A DNA stretch of 64,000 nt from Tritrichomonas musculus (GCA_039105265.1 JAPFFF010000038.1:310001-374000); one strand, 5' to 3'; shown: positions 18,862 to 28,308, counted from the first letter of the stretch. The notes: generated by a model from the sequence alone, not told the origin. Program-made: numbers and translations.

Positions 18862-20544
18862 TTATTCAGGGGTTGTTAAATCATAAGGACCAATACGTAC
18901 TGATGGTGGCATACCATTAGGTCTAATTAAGATACTAATTGATATATCTGTTAATAAGCATAATAATGGAGGTGTATCTACTTCCTGTCTAAATGGATTA
19001 TCTGCCTTTTGACTACATATCAATTCGAAGTTAATAGGTGCAAGACTTGAAAGACCTTGTTGATATGTTCCATCTGTTTCAGTAGGAAGACCTATGAAGA
19101 ATGAGGACCTATCATTTGGATAATAGCCTGTTGTGTTTTCATTATATTGATACTCATTCGCTAAACTTGCAATAACCTCTTTATTAAATCCATTTTGCTC
19201 TCCATTCATGTTCATTGCATTCTGGCAATATTCGAGGAACTCTGGATACTTACCATTCGTACCAAATGCTTTAGCAGGAATATTATTGTAATTACCACAA
19301 TTCATATGAAATGCTTCAAACATAGGATTCTTGAAGTATGTCTTATGCGTATGCTTGAGTGGGAATAAGCAAAACATACTATCTACAAAATTAGGTGTAA
19401 TAGTAATAGTTGCTTTATCTTGTTCATTATTAAGAGGTCTTGTACAAGTGTAAAATGACATTATCTGTGTTGGGAATGTAAGTGGATGTTGTGGGTTAGC
19501 ATATCTTTGAACAAGTGCTGTATATACAGATTCATGAATACCAAAACAAGGTATAATACTCGCACATTCTTCAATGGAATAATCAACAACACTCCAAGTT
19601 CTCCAATCACTGTAAATAGTTCGGTCAACTCTTGCCTTAGTATTGTTAGCTCCTGCGACTTCATATGCTCCTCCATGATTTTCACCAACAGGTGGAAGAT
19701 TCTTGGGGTCATTAATCTTATCCATTGCTATTTTTTCGGTACTTGTCCACATCCATATTGGTTCTCCAATAGGTCGAAATTCATTGGTAATTTCATCAAC
19801 ATTGAAGTCTTTCATTATATGTGGATTAGCAACCAAGCTCTTTTCAAAACCAACTGGACAATATACCATACCAGCTGTTGAAAAGTATAGACGTAATTCG
19901 ATTTTACCTGCAAATGCTGGCAAGTACTTGATATTAGATAAAGGTAGGAATCGTCGCAAATCAATCTTTAATCTAATTGTTTCAGTGACAGAAGTCACAT
20001 CTTTGTTAAGATTTGCAACAAAACCACATCTCCTTCCATGAGTATCATTCCAAATATCCTTATGTCTTGCTTTACTATATATATCAGCTCTTTTAGTAAC
20101 TTCATTTGCACAACATGCAGTTAAAAAGGATTCTTCACATCCAAAGTTCTGGGTATAAAGCGTCATACCATTAGCTACAATTTCATACTTCTCAACTGCA
20201 TCTCGAGCATCCTTAAAACCAAACCATACCTTACCAAAATTATAACCACTGACATTTTCTAAATCACTTAGAATTGGCTTGTCTATTTTTATCATCACTT
20301 TCATATCTGCTCGAATAAATCCATTATATATATCAGCAGTATTATGAGTATTAGGAGATATAATACATGTTGTATATGAACCACTCTTAATTGGTGGTGA
20401 TGGTGAATATGAAGTTTGTGGATTTAATGAGTATGCCTTATTTGTATCACTAAGTGCTATGCAATTATCGACAACATCAAAGTAAGATGCAATCTGGGTA
20501 CAAACCTCTGCTGAGGTTTTCATATAGGATTCCTTGTTGAGCAT
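18862..20544 (-). CDS. Polinton major capsid protein (double jelly-roll)
   Basis: 560 residues, the usual size for a Polinton MCP. The sequence is beta-rich throughout. Features include SGYNFGKVWFGFKDARDAVEKYEIVANG, read here as two adjoining strands in the first barrel, then IRLKIDLRRFLPLSN and KIELRLYFSTAGM. The C-terminal end (LTDISISILIRPNGMPPSV) closes the second barrel. Position between the packaging/penton block and small virion genes agrees with trichomonad Mavericks. I infer the double jelly-roll fold from length, composition and gene order rather than from a catalytic signature. Confidence 0.75.
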   Translation of the reverse strand: MLNKESYMKTSAEVCTQIASYFDVVDNCIALSDTNKAYSLNPQTSYSPSPPIKSGSYTTCIISPNTHNTADIYNGFIRADMKVMIKIDKPILSDLENVSGYNFGKVWFGFKDARDAVEKYEIVANGMTLYTQNFGCEESFLTACCANEVTKRADIYSKARHKDIWNDTHGRRCGFVANLNKDVTSVTETIRLKIDLRRFLPLSNIKYLPAFAGKIELRLYFSTAGMVYCPVGFEKSLVANPHIMKDFNVDEITNEFRPIGEPIWMWTSTEKIAMDKINDPKNLPPVGENHGGAYEVAGANNTKARVDRTIYSDWRTWSVVDYSIEECASIIPCFGIHESVYTALVQRYANPQHPLTFPTQIMSFYTCTRPLNNEQDKATITITPNFVDSMFCLFPLKHTHKTYFKNPMFEAFHMNCGNYNNIPAKAFGTNGKYPEFLEYCQNAMNMNGEQNGFNKEVIASLANEYQYNENTTGYYPNDRSSFFIGLPTETDGTYQQGLSSLAPINFELICSQKADNPFRQEVDTPPLLCLLTDISISILIRPNGMPPSVRIGPYDLTTPE

Positions 20545-20561
20545 TTTAGATGGAAAAAAAT

Positions 20562-21113
20562 TTACATCATATCTTCAAAGATGCGATTTCTCCTACCAAT
20601 AGGTCTCATAGGTATATATTGAGGTTGTTGTTCTTCTTCATATTGTTGTGGCGGTTCTTCAGGAACATACTGTTGTCTTGGTTTACTCATCCTTTTATCA
20701 ACAACCTCCTTTATCATACGTCTCTGTTCTTTCTTCTCTCGACTTATCTTCATTTCTTCACCTAGTGATTTTAGCTGTTTTAGTATTTCCTCATTCACAG
20801 TAGGGTCATAAACTTGGCTTTGTTGAGTTTTTCGAGGTTTTGTAGGTTTTCGTGCAGCTTTCGAACTTATTGGCTTTCTTGGCTTTTCTTCAAGTTCCTC
20901 ATGTTCTTCACTGTCTGAGTTTTCTTGAGTTTCTTCGTTATTTTCACTTTCTGAGTTTTCTTGATATTCTCGAGTTATTGGAGTTTTTCGCTGTTTTACA
21001 ATATACTTGTCTTTGGTTTTTGTAGGTAAAACTTCCCAATCTGGGTCATCCCTTCCATTCAACCATTTATGAATAACTGCAAGTCTCTTAGAACCTGTTA
21101 GATGTTTTGACAT
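20562..21113 (-). CDS. Charged Polinton protein, unknown
   Basis: 183 residues. A short folded-looking N-terminus (KRLAVIHKWLNGRDDPDWEV) is followed by an acidic and Ser-rich stretch (ENSESENNEETQENSDSEE), a basic Lys/Pro/Arg stretch (KPISSKAARKPTKPRKT) and a helix. The C-terminus is Gln/Pro/Tyr-rich, ending PMRPIGRRNRIFEDMM. This disordered, alternately charged layout is typical of small core or scaffold virion proteins, but no family is recognised. It lies 17 bases from the capsid gene. Confidence 0.6.
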   Translation of the reverse strand: MSKHLTGSKRLAVIHKWLNGRDDPDWEVLPTKTKDKYIVKQRKTPITREYQENSESENNEETQENSDSEEHEELEEKPRKPISSKAARKPTKPRKTQQSQVYDPTVNEEILKQLKSLGEEMKISREKKEQRRMIKEVVDKRMSKPRQQYVPEEPPQQYEEEQQPQYIPMRPIGRRNRIFEDMM

Positions 21114-21160
21114 TTAAAATAAACAAAAAAGTCCAAAAATTTAGTTTTTTTGAGTTTTCA

Positions 21161-21616
21161 TTAGATGTAGGTTCTCGCCCGATTGTTGGTAGTAAATTCA
21201 CTCTCTTGTAATGATCTAGACGAAAATGCTGGCTTTTCAAGAGGTGCTCCAACTGAATCACCTTTTGCAGATTTATTAATTGATGATAAGGCAGTTTTCA
21301 CTTTTCCTTCTGGGACATATTTTAATGCTGTGTCAGCTATATTTGCTATTTTATTTCTTGTACTATCGCTCAAGAAGCTTTCACCAAGACCTCTCGCAAC
21401 TGAACCAATAACACCAGCATGCTTGGTTAATCCACCTGCTGAAGCATCTAATAGTTTACTTGCAAGACCTCCCGAAAAACTATCTGCTGCTCCCATTAAT
21501 AACTTACCGCCTAGTCCTACTCCTCCTTTTATTATCTCTTGCCATGGAGAAAATTGTTGCTTTTTGGAATAATTTGGCTTCCAATAATCTTCTACTGAAT
21601 GACGTTCAATTCCCAT
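21161..21616 (-). CDS. Gly/Ala-rich amphipathic Polinton protein
   Basis: 151 residues. The centre is Gly/Ala/Leu-rich with amphipathic helices (IKGGVGLGGKLLMGAADSF and LDASAGGLTKHAGVIG) and the C-terminus is Ser/Arg-rich. The layout recalls membrane-active minor virion proteins, such as adenovirus pVI, encoded next to the packaging ATPase. That comparison is by composition and place only. It is 17 bases from the ATPase gene in the same direction. Confidence 0.55.
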   Translation of the reverse strand: MGIERHSVEDYWKPNYSKKQQFSPWQEIIKGGVGLGGKLLMGAADSFSGGLASKLLDASAGGLTKHAGVIGSVARGLGESFLSDSTRNKIANIADTALKYVPEGKVKTALSSINKSAKGDSVGAPLEKPAFSSRSLQESEFTTNNRARTYI

Positions 21617-21633
21617 TTTTAAAAAATAAAAAA

Positions 21634-22500
21634 TTATTCGAAATAGTACTTATTAGCAGAAATATTCATTACGAATTTTTCATGTGGTTCTTTATGTTGT
21701 AAGTATTCAGCTACTGTCTGCTTAGTATTTAATGAGTTATTTGTTTGTTGCAACAAGCTAGTAAAATCTTCCTCACTATATCCTGTATAACATATGATAT
21801 CTGTTGCTAACCTTTTAGCATTCATATGAACAAATCGAATAGTTTGGATAGCCATGATACATGTTAAATTATAGTGTCTTGTCTTGGTTAACAACTTGAT
21901 AAATTCACTATTACCATTCTTTAATAAATCACTACCTGCACAATCATCTAGTATCAATAATGTGTTATATGGATATGATGATGTTTCATACTTGACTAAC
22001 TTATTGGCTATATATATTATTTTATCATTGAGCTCATTTAAATGATGCTTCTCAATGAGCCTCCTCATTTCGTCATTGGTCTCTTTCATTCGAGATAATA
22101 CATATTTGACAATAGCATAATACTTTATCTTTCTTCGAAGATGTCTTTTAAGATAACTCATTAATTCTCTTTCCTTTACATAATCGATTCTTGATTGTAT
22201 CTGTTTATTAAGTGTTTCAGCTGTTTTATCCATTTTACCAGAGCTTGAGCAAAATATTATCTTTTGGTAGTATGGATGTTTAAACAACCTCTCTGTTATC
22301 ATAATATGTCTCCATATCCAAAAACTTTTACCAGCACCTGGTTTACCAATTAAAAAGTATATACCATTTGTGCTAAAAGGATAATCAGGTGATAATGGTT
22401 TAATCAAAGCACCATCTATCTCTTTCATGTTCTTCCGTAAGGTCTCTTTAATCAATGTTTCTACTTTATTTATTAGTTCTGCACTTGGGGGTTCATCCAT
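21634..22500 (-). CDS. FtsK/HerA-type DNA-packaging ATPase
   Basis: 288 residues. Walker A IGKPGAGKS is at residues about 51-59 and Walker B LLILDDCAGS at about 181-190, with the acidic DD pair expected for this clade. It is predicted to pump element DNA into the particle. Length and motif spacing match Polinton and virophage packaging ATPases. It sits between the amphipathic virion protein and the integrase, both on the same strand, in a compact morphogenesis block. Confidence 0.9.
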   Translation of the reverse strand: MDEPPSAELINKVETLIKETLRKNMKEIDGALIKPLSPDYPFSTNGIYFLIGKPGAGKSFWIWRHIMITERLFKHPYYQKIIFCSSSGKMDKTAETLNKQIQSRIDYVKERELMSYLKRHLRRKIKYYAIVKYVLSRMKETNDEMRRLIEKHHLNELNDKIIYIANKLVKYETSSYPYNTLLILDDCAGSDLLKNGNSEFIKLLTKTRHYNLTCIMAIQTIRFVHMNAKRLATDIICYTGYSEEDFTSLLQQTNNSLNTKQTVAEYLQHKEPHEKFVMNISANKYYFE

Positions 22501-22510
22501 TTACAAATTT

Positions 22511-23665
22511 TTAAATGTATTTCATAATTTTATCTGGTATTGGTTTGCCCTCAACCTTTTGACCTGCTTTAATTTGTCGTTCATAATTTTTCTTTTGTTC
22601 CAACCAATATTGTCTTTCTGCTGTACCAAGTACTAATGGATTACCTCTCCTTACATCTCTAATAGTTTGTCTAGCAAAGGCATCATCACCTTCGACTCCT
22701 TCCCATTTTAAATCATACTTACCAGTATCTTCATCAAAGTTATATATTTTTTCAATAATACCTTCTTTACCTTCATTTAGTCTTTCAGCTACTTTAATCC
22801 TTTTGTCTCTTGTCCTTAACAACCTATATCCAGGGAATGAACTAGTTGAACCATCTTTGGACTTGACCACAAACTGGTTACCTTTTTGTGAGTCAACTAT
22901 ATAAGACTCATTGGACAAATTACTTCTTCTTTTACCAAATGGTTCTTTTTCGAGTACTAACCTGACCTTCTCACCTGGATTAAAATGGTATGGATTAATG
23001 CGTGCATTCTTTTGTATGTACTTTATTTCATCCTCTGGAGTAATATCATTAGGTGCTTTATTATCTAAAGACCTATGAGGAGAGTTGTTATATATGTTGA
23101 CCAAATCATGCATCTCCTTTGGTTGAATAAACCTATTTTCACCAATAGCATCTCTTATGGTTCTCATAAACCTATTAATAATGCCAAGTACATTATGGTT
23201 ATTCTCAGTTGTTGTTCGGTATTTTATGTTCTTCTCTCTCATGAAGTCTAAGACTGTTGATGATAAATATGCTGCATCCTCATCACTTGTTATCGAATAT
23301 ACATGAGGTACATCATTAACAAATTTATGAAGTGCTGTTAATACTTCTCTTGCTCCTTTACCATTCATAGGATATGCATATGCTTTTCTGGTGTTGATAT
23401 TGATGAACATTAGATAATTCAACCCACCTGCCTCTTTATTATTAATGAAGGTATCCATTTGATAACCATGAGGATGTTTGGATACAATAGGTATAAATTG
23501 TGCTTTAGGTACTCTCTTATCATGTACTACTCTTTCATCAAAGTATTTCTTTGCTTCTTCTTCATTTAGATTCTCTTGTTTTGCCATGCTAAGGTATTTG
23601 TCCAAGGTCTTCCATTTAGCTTTGTTGTATAATTTTTCATATGGGCTTGGTTCTTCTTTACTCAT
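22511..23665 (-). CDS. Retroviral-type (rve) integrase with chromo-like C-terminus
   Basis: 384 residues. The RNase-H-fold core starts near residue 65 with acidic residues at D71 (GYQMDTF) and D128 (SITSDEDAAYLSS). The core ends around GIINRFMRTIRDAIG, the region that carries the GxxxRFNRT-like helix of the family. The C-terminal part (about 240-345) has a beta-barrel-like stretch and KYDLKWEGVEGDDAFA, which resembles a chromodomain. It inserts the element into the chromosome and cuts the terminal repeats. It lies 10 bases from the ATPase gene. Confidence 0.9.
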   Translation of the reverse strand: MSKEEPSPYEKLYNKAKWKTLDKYLSMAKQENLNEEEAKKYFDERVVHDKRVPKAQFIPIVSKHPHGYQMDTFINNKEAGGLNYLMFININTRKAYAYPMNGKGAREVLTALHKFVNDVPHVYSITSDEDAAYLSSTVLDFMREKNIKYRTTTENNHNVLGIINRFMRTIRDAIGENRFIQPKEMHDLVNIYNNSPHRSLDNKAPNDITPEDEIKYIQKNARINPYHFNPGEKVRLVLEKEPFGKRRSNLSNESYIVDSQKGNQFVVKSKDGSTSSFPGYRLLRTRDKRIKVAERLNEGKEGIIEKIYNFDEDTGKYDLKWEGVEGDDAFARQTIRDVRRGNPLVLGTAERQYWLEQKKNYERQIKAGQKVEGKPIPDKIMKYI

Positions 23666-23671
23666 TTATTT

Positions 23672-24676
23672 TTAAATAAACATCTTATCGTATTGAAGGA
23701 ATTGCATTTCGATAACAAATGAATCTTTAGGAGGTAGTTTGGTTGGACAATTATAATGTGCATCACTATAGAAGTCTATCCAAAACCTTTGGTCCATTGA
23801 GTTTAACTTGAAGTACTTAATAGGACTATATTCAACATCACTATCTCCAATATAGTTATGTAATGCTTGTTCACCAATAGATGAATATATTTTACATGGA
23901 TGTCTGTCCCATACATTATCAAATACCAACCTCTTACTTAAAGTTGAATACTTCTTAGGGTTATTTTGATAAGCTCCTGTGCCTATATTAAACACATCTG
24001 CAAAGTCCTCATTCCAATCACCAATTTGGAAAAAATTGATAAATTGGCTTGAATCTTCCTCTATATTATCATTATTTTTAGTATATATAATTTCATGAAA
24101 ACCATCTTTATCATAATATCCATCTGTTTGTATATCTCGATATGCAATTAATGAATCATTTTGGGAAAATGCATTTCCATATTGTCCATGCATAGCTATC
24201 CAAGATTTCATCGCGGCGTTAACAGCATCAAAGAACCCTCTTAAGTCCCCTTCCTCTGACACCCAATCAATAACATCAAAATTTGCTATCCATTTCCAAG
24301 TAGGCTCTTTTTCATATTCTACTTTGAGCTCGTCCTGGTAGAATTTATCAACTAGTTCTTGAGTTAAAATAGGGTCGTTTATATTTCCCCCATGTAAAAC
24401 AAAGTAGGATTTTTGAACTTTAAATATAGTCACATTAAATTCTAATTTGCGTCTTCTCTTAATGATATGCGCTGAACGAACACCAACAATAGATTCCCCT
24501 TTGTTTGCAGTTGACCATTCTGGTGGGAAATTAAACCAATACCTATTAAACTTAGCTTTATCATGTTGAGCATCCTCAAGGAAGTAGGCTGTTTCGATTG
24601 GAAGAGGTGTATTACCATCATTAACTATATTATCTCGATTAGGATATAAAGTGTTAACACTTGGTGGTAATTCCAT
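23672..24676 (-). CDS. Candidate minor capsid (penton) protein of the Polinton
   Basis: 334 residues, beta-rich, with WFNFPPEWSTANKGESIVG and VRSAHIIKRRRKLEFNVTIF near the N-terminus and PKDSFVIEMQFLQYDKMFI at the end. It lies between the integrase and the protease, 6 bases from the integrase. Polintons normally encode one single-jelly-roll penton protein near these genes. This gene fits by size and position, but the fold is inferred. Confidence 0.55.
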   Translation of the reverse strand: MELPPSVNTLYPNRDNIVNDGNTPLPIETAYFLEDAQHDKAKFNRYWFNFPPEWSTANKGESIVGVRSAHIIKRRRKLEFNVTIFKVQKSYFVLHGGNINDPILTQELVDKFYQDELKVEYEKEPTWKWIANFDVIDWVSEEGDLRGFFDAVNAAMKSWIAMHGQYGNAFSQNDSLIAYRDIQTDGYYDKDGFHEIIYTKNNDNIEEDSSQFINFFQIGDWNEDFADVFNIGTGAYQNNPKKYSTLSKRLVFDNVWDRHPCKIYSSIGEQALHNYIGDSDVEYSPIKYFKLNSMDQRFWIDFYSDAHYNCPTKLPPKDSFVIEMQFLQYDKMFI

Positions 24677-24700
24677 TTCGAGTTGAATAAAAAGTCTTTA

Positions 24701-26272
24701 TTAATATACAACACCTGTTTCTAATTCATTGTTTTGAAGTTCTCGAAGTATTCTCTTTCTAATATCTGGTATATTGCGTTGTTTAAACTTACCATTTCCT
24801 TCATGCAAAAAGGTACGACAAGATTCCATTAGAAACACTCCACAATCCTTGTTATTCCTTTGACTAGGTACATCATAATATTTTGCTTTTAACTTACCTG
24901 TTCCTGAAATATTGATCCACTTATTAAGTGTCTTTACCTCTGGTGCCATTGACTTATTCTCAGAGTCATAGCATTCGATTATTTTCTTTGGATATCGAAC
25001 AATACATAAAACCCAATGTTCTCCATCTGAGCAAATGGGGACAAATACTTTATCGAAATGTGTAAATGACTGTTTACCTGAGATAGGACTTTTCATCAGT
25101 TCATGTATTTTTTCCATATCATTAGTCTCATATGCCATAGAAAGGAGGGTATAAAATGCAGTAGGTACAACCAATATTTTCTTTTTATCAAACTCTGCTT
25201 CATTTTGACCAGGTTGTTTATTCAATCTCTTTCCTTTGTTATATAGAAGTTTCAAGTAGTCATCAATAACATCTTCTTCTATATTTTCATCATTGACTAA
25301 ACTCCTCCAATCATGAATTTTATGACGTCTTTGGTCTACTGTAAACTCTCCTGTCTTCTGTGGTGTCATACGGGGTTCTCTTGGAGGAGGACTAGTACCT
25401 CGAGAGGTATGTGATGATGGAAACTGTGGAGGTGGTGATGAAGGAGGAGGAGGTGGTGGAGGTGGAGGTGAATGAGAAGGAGGAGGAGGCGGAGGTGAAG
25501 GTGAACGAGGTCGTTTTGATTTTGTCTTAGGTTGTTTTGATTTTTTCTTAGGTCTATCATCCTCGTCTAAATTTGTACTACTTTGAAGTAAAAGTTGAAT
25601 TCTGTTTTGATTTTGGTCCCTTGTTGGTGGCTCAACATTTGTGGGTCGGTTCCTACCGATTTTCCTAAGGTTAAGATGATAATCATTTCGATTTAAAGTT
25701 GGAGGTCTGGGTAATGGAGCCAATTCTGGTATATCATCTGTTTGAATACCTCTAGTTTTATATTCTTTCTTATCACTTTTCAATGTTCTTTCTTTCATCT
25801 GCTCTCTCAGTTCTCTAGCTGCTTGTTTTTCCTCCTCAGTCTTCATTCGAGATATCCTTATGTTGATAATATCATAATGTAATTTTATCTCTGTTAATAT
25901 ACCTTGATCTGATTCTTGGAGAGTATATTGATATGGCTTTAATACTGTTATGTAATGCCCATGTTCATCTTTATCATCTTGATTTTTCTTAATCGCAAAC
26001 ACACAACCTGAAAATTTTGCTTTTGGTCTCTCTCTCTTGAGTCTATTAGCAAATTCAAGTACGTCTTTAAAAGCTATACTAGTATTTAAATATGTCTCAT
26101 ATAATTTTTGTAGATTTATTTGATTATTAGAGAACTTCCATATAGTTTGACCCAAACCTCTTGTTAATCTTGCAACATCTCTATCAACTAGTTTAGGTCG
26201 AAATTTAATAGTACCTTGTAATAGTTGTATTTTATTGTTAGGTTTTGTTTGTGTACCTACATCACTTGTCAT
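24701..26272 (-). CDS. Ulp1/adenain-like cysteine protease with long N-terminal extension
   Basis: 523 residues. The C-terminal 150 residues form the protease: catalytic His in GEHWVLCIV (about 418), Asp in ECYDSEN (about 434), and Cys in NKDCGVFLMES (about 477) preceded by the oxyanion-side Gln (SQRNNKD). It is predicted to mature capsid proteins. The N-terminal extension holds VGTQT (residues 5-9), RGIQTDD near 177 and a long poly-Pro/Ser/Arg linker around 240-300. GTQT and GIQTD resemble LC8 dynein-light-chain ligands. Confidence 0.88.
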   Translation of the reverse strand: MTSDVGTQTKPNNKIQLLQGTIKFRPKLVDRDVARLTRGLGQTIWKFSNNQINLQKLYETYLNTSIAFKDVLEFANRLKRERPKAKFSGCVFAIKKNQDDKDEHGHYITVLKPYQYTLQESDQGILTEIKLHYDIINIRISRMKTEEEKQAARELREQMKERTLKSDKKEYKTRGIQTDDIPELAPLPRPPTLNRNDYHLNLRKIGRNRPTNVEPPTRDQNQNRIQLLLQSSTNLDEDDRPKKKSKQPKTKSKRPRSPSPPPPPPSHSPPPPPPPPPSSPPPQFPSSHTSRGTSPPPREPRMTPQKTGEFTVDQRRHKIHDWRSLVNDENIEEDVIDDYLKLLYNKGKRLNKQPGQNEAEFDKKKILVVPTAFYTLLSMAYETNDMEKIHELMKSPISGKQSFTHFDKVFVPICSDGEHWVLCIVRYPKKIIECYDSENKSMAPEVKTLNKWINISGTGKLKAKYYDVPSQRNNKDCGVFLMESCRTFLHEGNGKFKQRNIPDIRKRILRELQNNELETGVVY

Positions 26273-26338
26273 TTAAAAATCAAATAAAAGAAAGAAGAAG
26301 AAGATGTTGTTTATTTCATTTTTTTGTTTTCTGTATAA

Positions 26339-26602
26339 ATGGCTTATTTCATGACCATAAAAGAGCGTATATATATCCTCTATAAAATAGTGTCTTACCT
26401 CTATGATTATAGATGTGAGACTAATGAGGGAGTATGTAATATTTTAATTAATAAGATAAAAGAGTTAGCTGCTGAGTATTTCGAACCTGAATTTCTTGGT
26501 GTAATGATGAAAGATGGTGATTTGGAATTTATCGACCAAATAGAACATTTTGCCTTTGAGTTCTTAGAGTACCAAATATCTAATCTGCCCTCGCATTTAT
26601 AA
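26339..26602 (+). CDS. Small Polinton protein, unknown
   Basis: 87 residues, acidic and helical (ERIYILYKIVSYLYDYRCET, IEHFAFEFLEYQISNLPS). Its 3' end overlaps the convergent HNH gene by 23 bases. The gene is divergent from the protease. An Inr-like TCATTTTTTTGTTTTC lies about 25 bases before the ATG. No family is recognised. Confidence 0.55.
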   Translation: MAYFMTIKERIYILYKIVSYLYDYRCETNEGVCNILINKIKELAAEYFEPEFLGVMMKDGDLEFIDQIEHFAFEFLEYQISNLPSHL

Positions 26603-26915
26603 TTTTGGGCATATCCCTGTTATAGTTACTATCAGTTGGGGTTATCCATCTTAAGTTGCTTAGATGGTAGTCAGCCCTATTCCTATTGATATGGTCTACC
26701 TCTATTTTATGTTGTGGGTCATCATTAGGTATGAACTGTCTTGCTATAAGTACATGTTTCAAGTAGTAGTTGCCATTTAGACATACTCGTATATACCCCT
26801 TTATATGTTTTGCATCTTTGCATATAAAATGATTACTCTTACGTCTTATAGTAAAGGGGTACCTATTCAGTATCTCATAGTCGTTAGTAAAGCCTTTGAG
26901 TGGCACAAATGACAT
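26580..26915 (-). CDS. HNH endonuclease
   Basis: 111 residues. The core EVDHINRNRADYHLSNLRWIT (residues about 72-92) fits the HNH_3 family, with H75 and N87. YLKHVLIARQFIP upstream is the usual lead-in found in phage and algal-virus free-standing homing endonucleases. Such genes are commonly selfish passengers, and its insertion between small genes at the end of the Polinton fits that. It could also serve packaging or recombination. Overlaps the convergent 87-residue gene by 23 bases. Confidence 0.8.
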   Translation of the reverse strand: MSFVPLKGFTNDYEILNRYPFTIRRKSNHFICKDAKHIKGYIRVCLNGNYYLKHVLIARQFIPNDDPQHKIEVDHINRNRADYHLSNLRWITPTDSNYNRDMPKIINARAD

Positions 26916-26956
26916 TTACTCACTTTTTAAATGATTCATTTCATTTTTATTTTCGT

Positions 26957-27259
26957 ATGAACAAGTGGGGGAAAATCATTGTTGATAGAATTGATAATAA
27001 TGAACATCGTCATTATCCTCTTGATGACAAAGAAAGAAACATTACCAAGTTCCCAAAGAAAAAAAAGCGAGTGGGCTTGTATAAAAACTATAAGGAACAT
27101 CAAGAAGAAGAAGAAGAAGAAATGTTTATAGTGACAGAGTGTCATTTTATTCCCTATGAATATAAAGAGATAGGTGTTCAAACTGAAGACCTTTGGGATG
27201 TAGGTGTTCAAACTAATGCTGAACTACCTCATATAGAAGAACTACTTAGTAAAATCTAA
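26957..27259 (+). CDS. Small Polinton protein with two GVQT motifs
   Basis: 100 residues from MNKWGKIIVD. The preceding TCATTTCATTTTTATTTTCGT matches the Inr layout, so the internal start is preferred over an ATG that would overlap the HNH gene. A basic stretch (FPKKKKRVGLYKNYKEH) is followed by a run of Glu. Near the C-terminus the LC8-like motif EIGVQTEDLWDVGVQTN appears twice in tandem. It is the last gene before the right terminal repeat. Function unknown. Confidence 0.6.
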   Translation: MNKWGKIIVDRIDNNEHRHYPLDDKERNITKFPKKKKRVGLYKNYKEHQEEEEEEMFIVTECHFIPYEYKEIGVQTEDLWDVGVQTNAELPHIEELLSKI

Positions 27260-27289
27260 CTTCTTTTATTTTAATTTTTGTTGTAGTAG

Positions 27290-27520
27290 GTACGAGATTC
27301 TCGGGGCAGGTACCTGTGCCGTTTCATAGATGGGCGGTTGTGGGGTGGGGCCCCTGTGCCGTTTCATTGATGGGGAGCAGTAGTGAGAACAAGAATATTT
27401 TTTTCTTTTTTTCTTTTTTCTTTTCTTTTCTTTTTCTTTTCTTTTCTTTTTCTTTTATGACGAGTTCGTGTTGACGGTGTGGGTGCCAGCCCCAGCGGAA
27501 ACCGACTCGTATATACTACT
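27290..27520 (-). repeat. Right terminal inverted repeat of the Polinton
   Basis: The reverse complement of this stretch matches 1987-2217 with only a few changes, for example around the CACCCACACCGT versus CACCCCAAGCGT position and at the first of the two internal GGTACC sites. Equal length at both ends (231 bases) fixes the borders. The outer end is ...CGTATATACTACT. Confidence 0.93.
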
Positions 27521-28308
27521 CAAGAATTTTCGGATGCAAAGCTGAAAAATACTTGTTTCATCTGCTATATAAATAATTTTATACCGTGAAAAATTATTTC
27601 TCTTCAGAATAAAATGAAAAACATTAAATTAATCAGAAAACCTAACTTTATTACCATATACAGCCGTTTAGAAAATAATTTTTTTTTAGGAAAAATTTTT
27701 TTTTTTAGGAAATAATTTAGCATATTCTTGTTCATATTCTTGTTCTAATTTAAAATGCATTTTTGAACAAGAATATGGATAGAATGATATATGAAATATA
27801 AAATTATATTATAATTCATTGTAAAAATGAAATATCAGACTCTTTTTTCTATATTAACTTTTCATATATTGAAGATATCAATAAATTTTGATATATTTGA
27901 AGATTTTTTGATCCATTTTATAATAAACATGATATTAATACAATAAATCTTCAGGATATTATTTTTATATATAATTTTTCTTTATATTACATAATTTCAA
28001 TATGAGAATACAAAATATTCATCTGTTGAAAACGCATTTCATCTCATATCCTTCTTGATAAACAATTTATAATGTTTTGGTTATAATCAATATGAAAAAT
28101 GTAAAAATAAATTAAGAAAATGCATCTCGAGCAGAATCTAGCTCAATTCATTCACAAAAAGAATTTGATCATAGTCATTTCAAGATAGTATTATAATACT
28201 ATTTCATAATAAGATATTTAAAATTCAGTTATAAAATCACAATAAACAGATTATAATGTTTAAAGAAATTTTTTTAGTAAGTTAATTAAAAAGATGATAA
28301 TACAAATT
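27521..28308. other. AT-rich non-coding stretch right of the Polinton
   Basis: No gene is seen. A small repeat lies at 27721-27777: CATATTCTTGTT occurs twice in tandem and its reverse complement GAACAAGAATATG follows 20 bases later, forming a possible hairpin. The rest is AT-rich filler. Confidence 0.5.

Larger units (their letters stand above)
1987..27520. mobile_element. Polinton/Maverick element, looks whole
   Basis: A 25.5-kb element bounded by two 231-bp terminal inverted repeats that are nearly identical. It carries the diagnostic Polinton set: protein-primed family B DNA polymerase, rve-type integrase, FtsK/HerA-type packaging ATPase, Ulp1-like cysteine protease, and major and candidate minor capsid proteins. 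There are about 21 genes, mostly on the minus strand and tightly packed. All recognisable core genes are open along their length and the terminal repeats differ at only a handful of positions, so the insertion looks young. Polintons of this type are abundant in Trichomonas. No obvious target-site duplication is seen at the ends. No other element is inserted in it. Confidence 0.95.
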
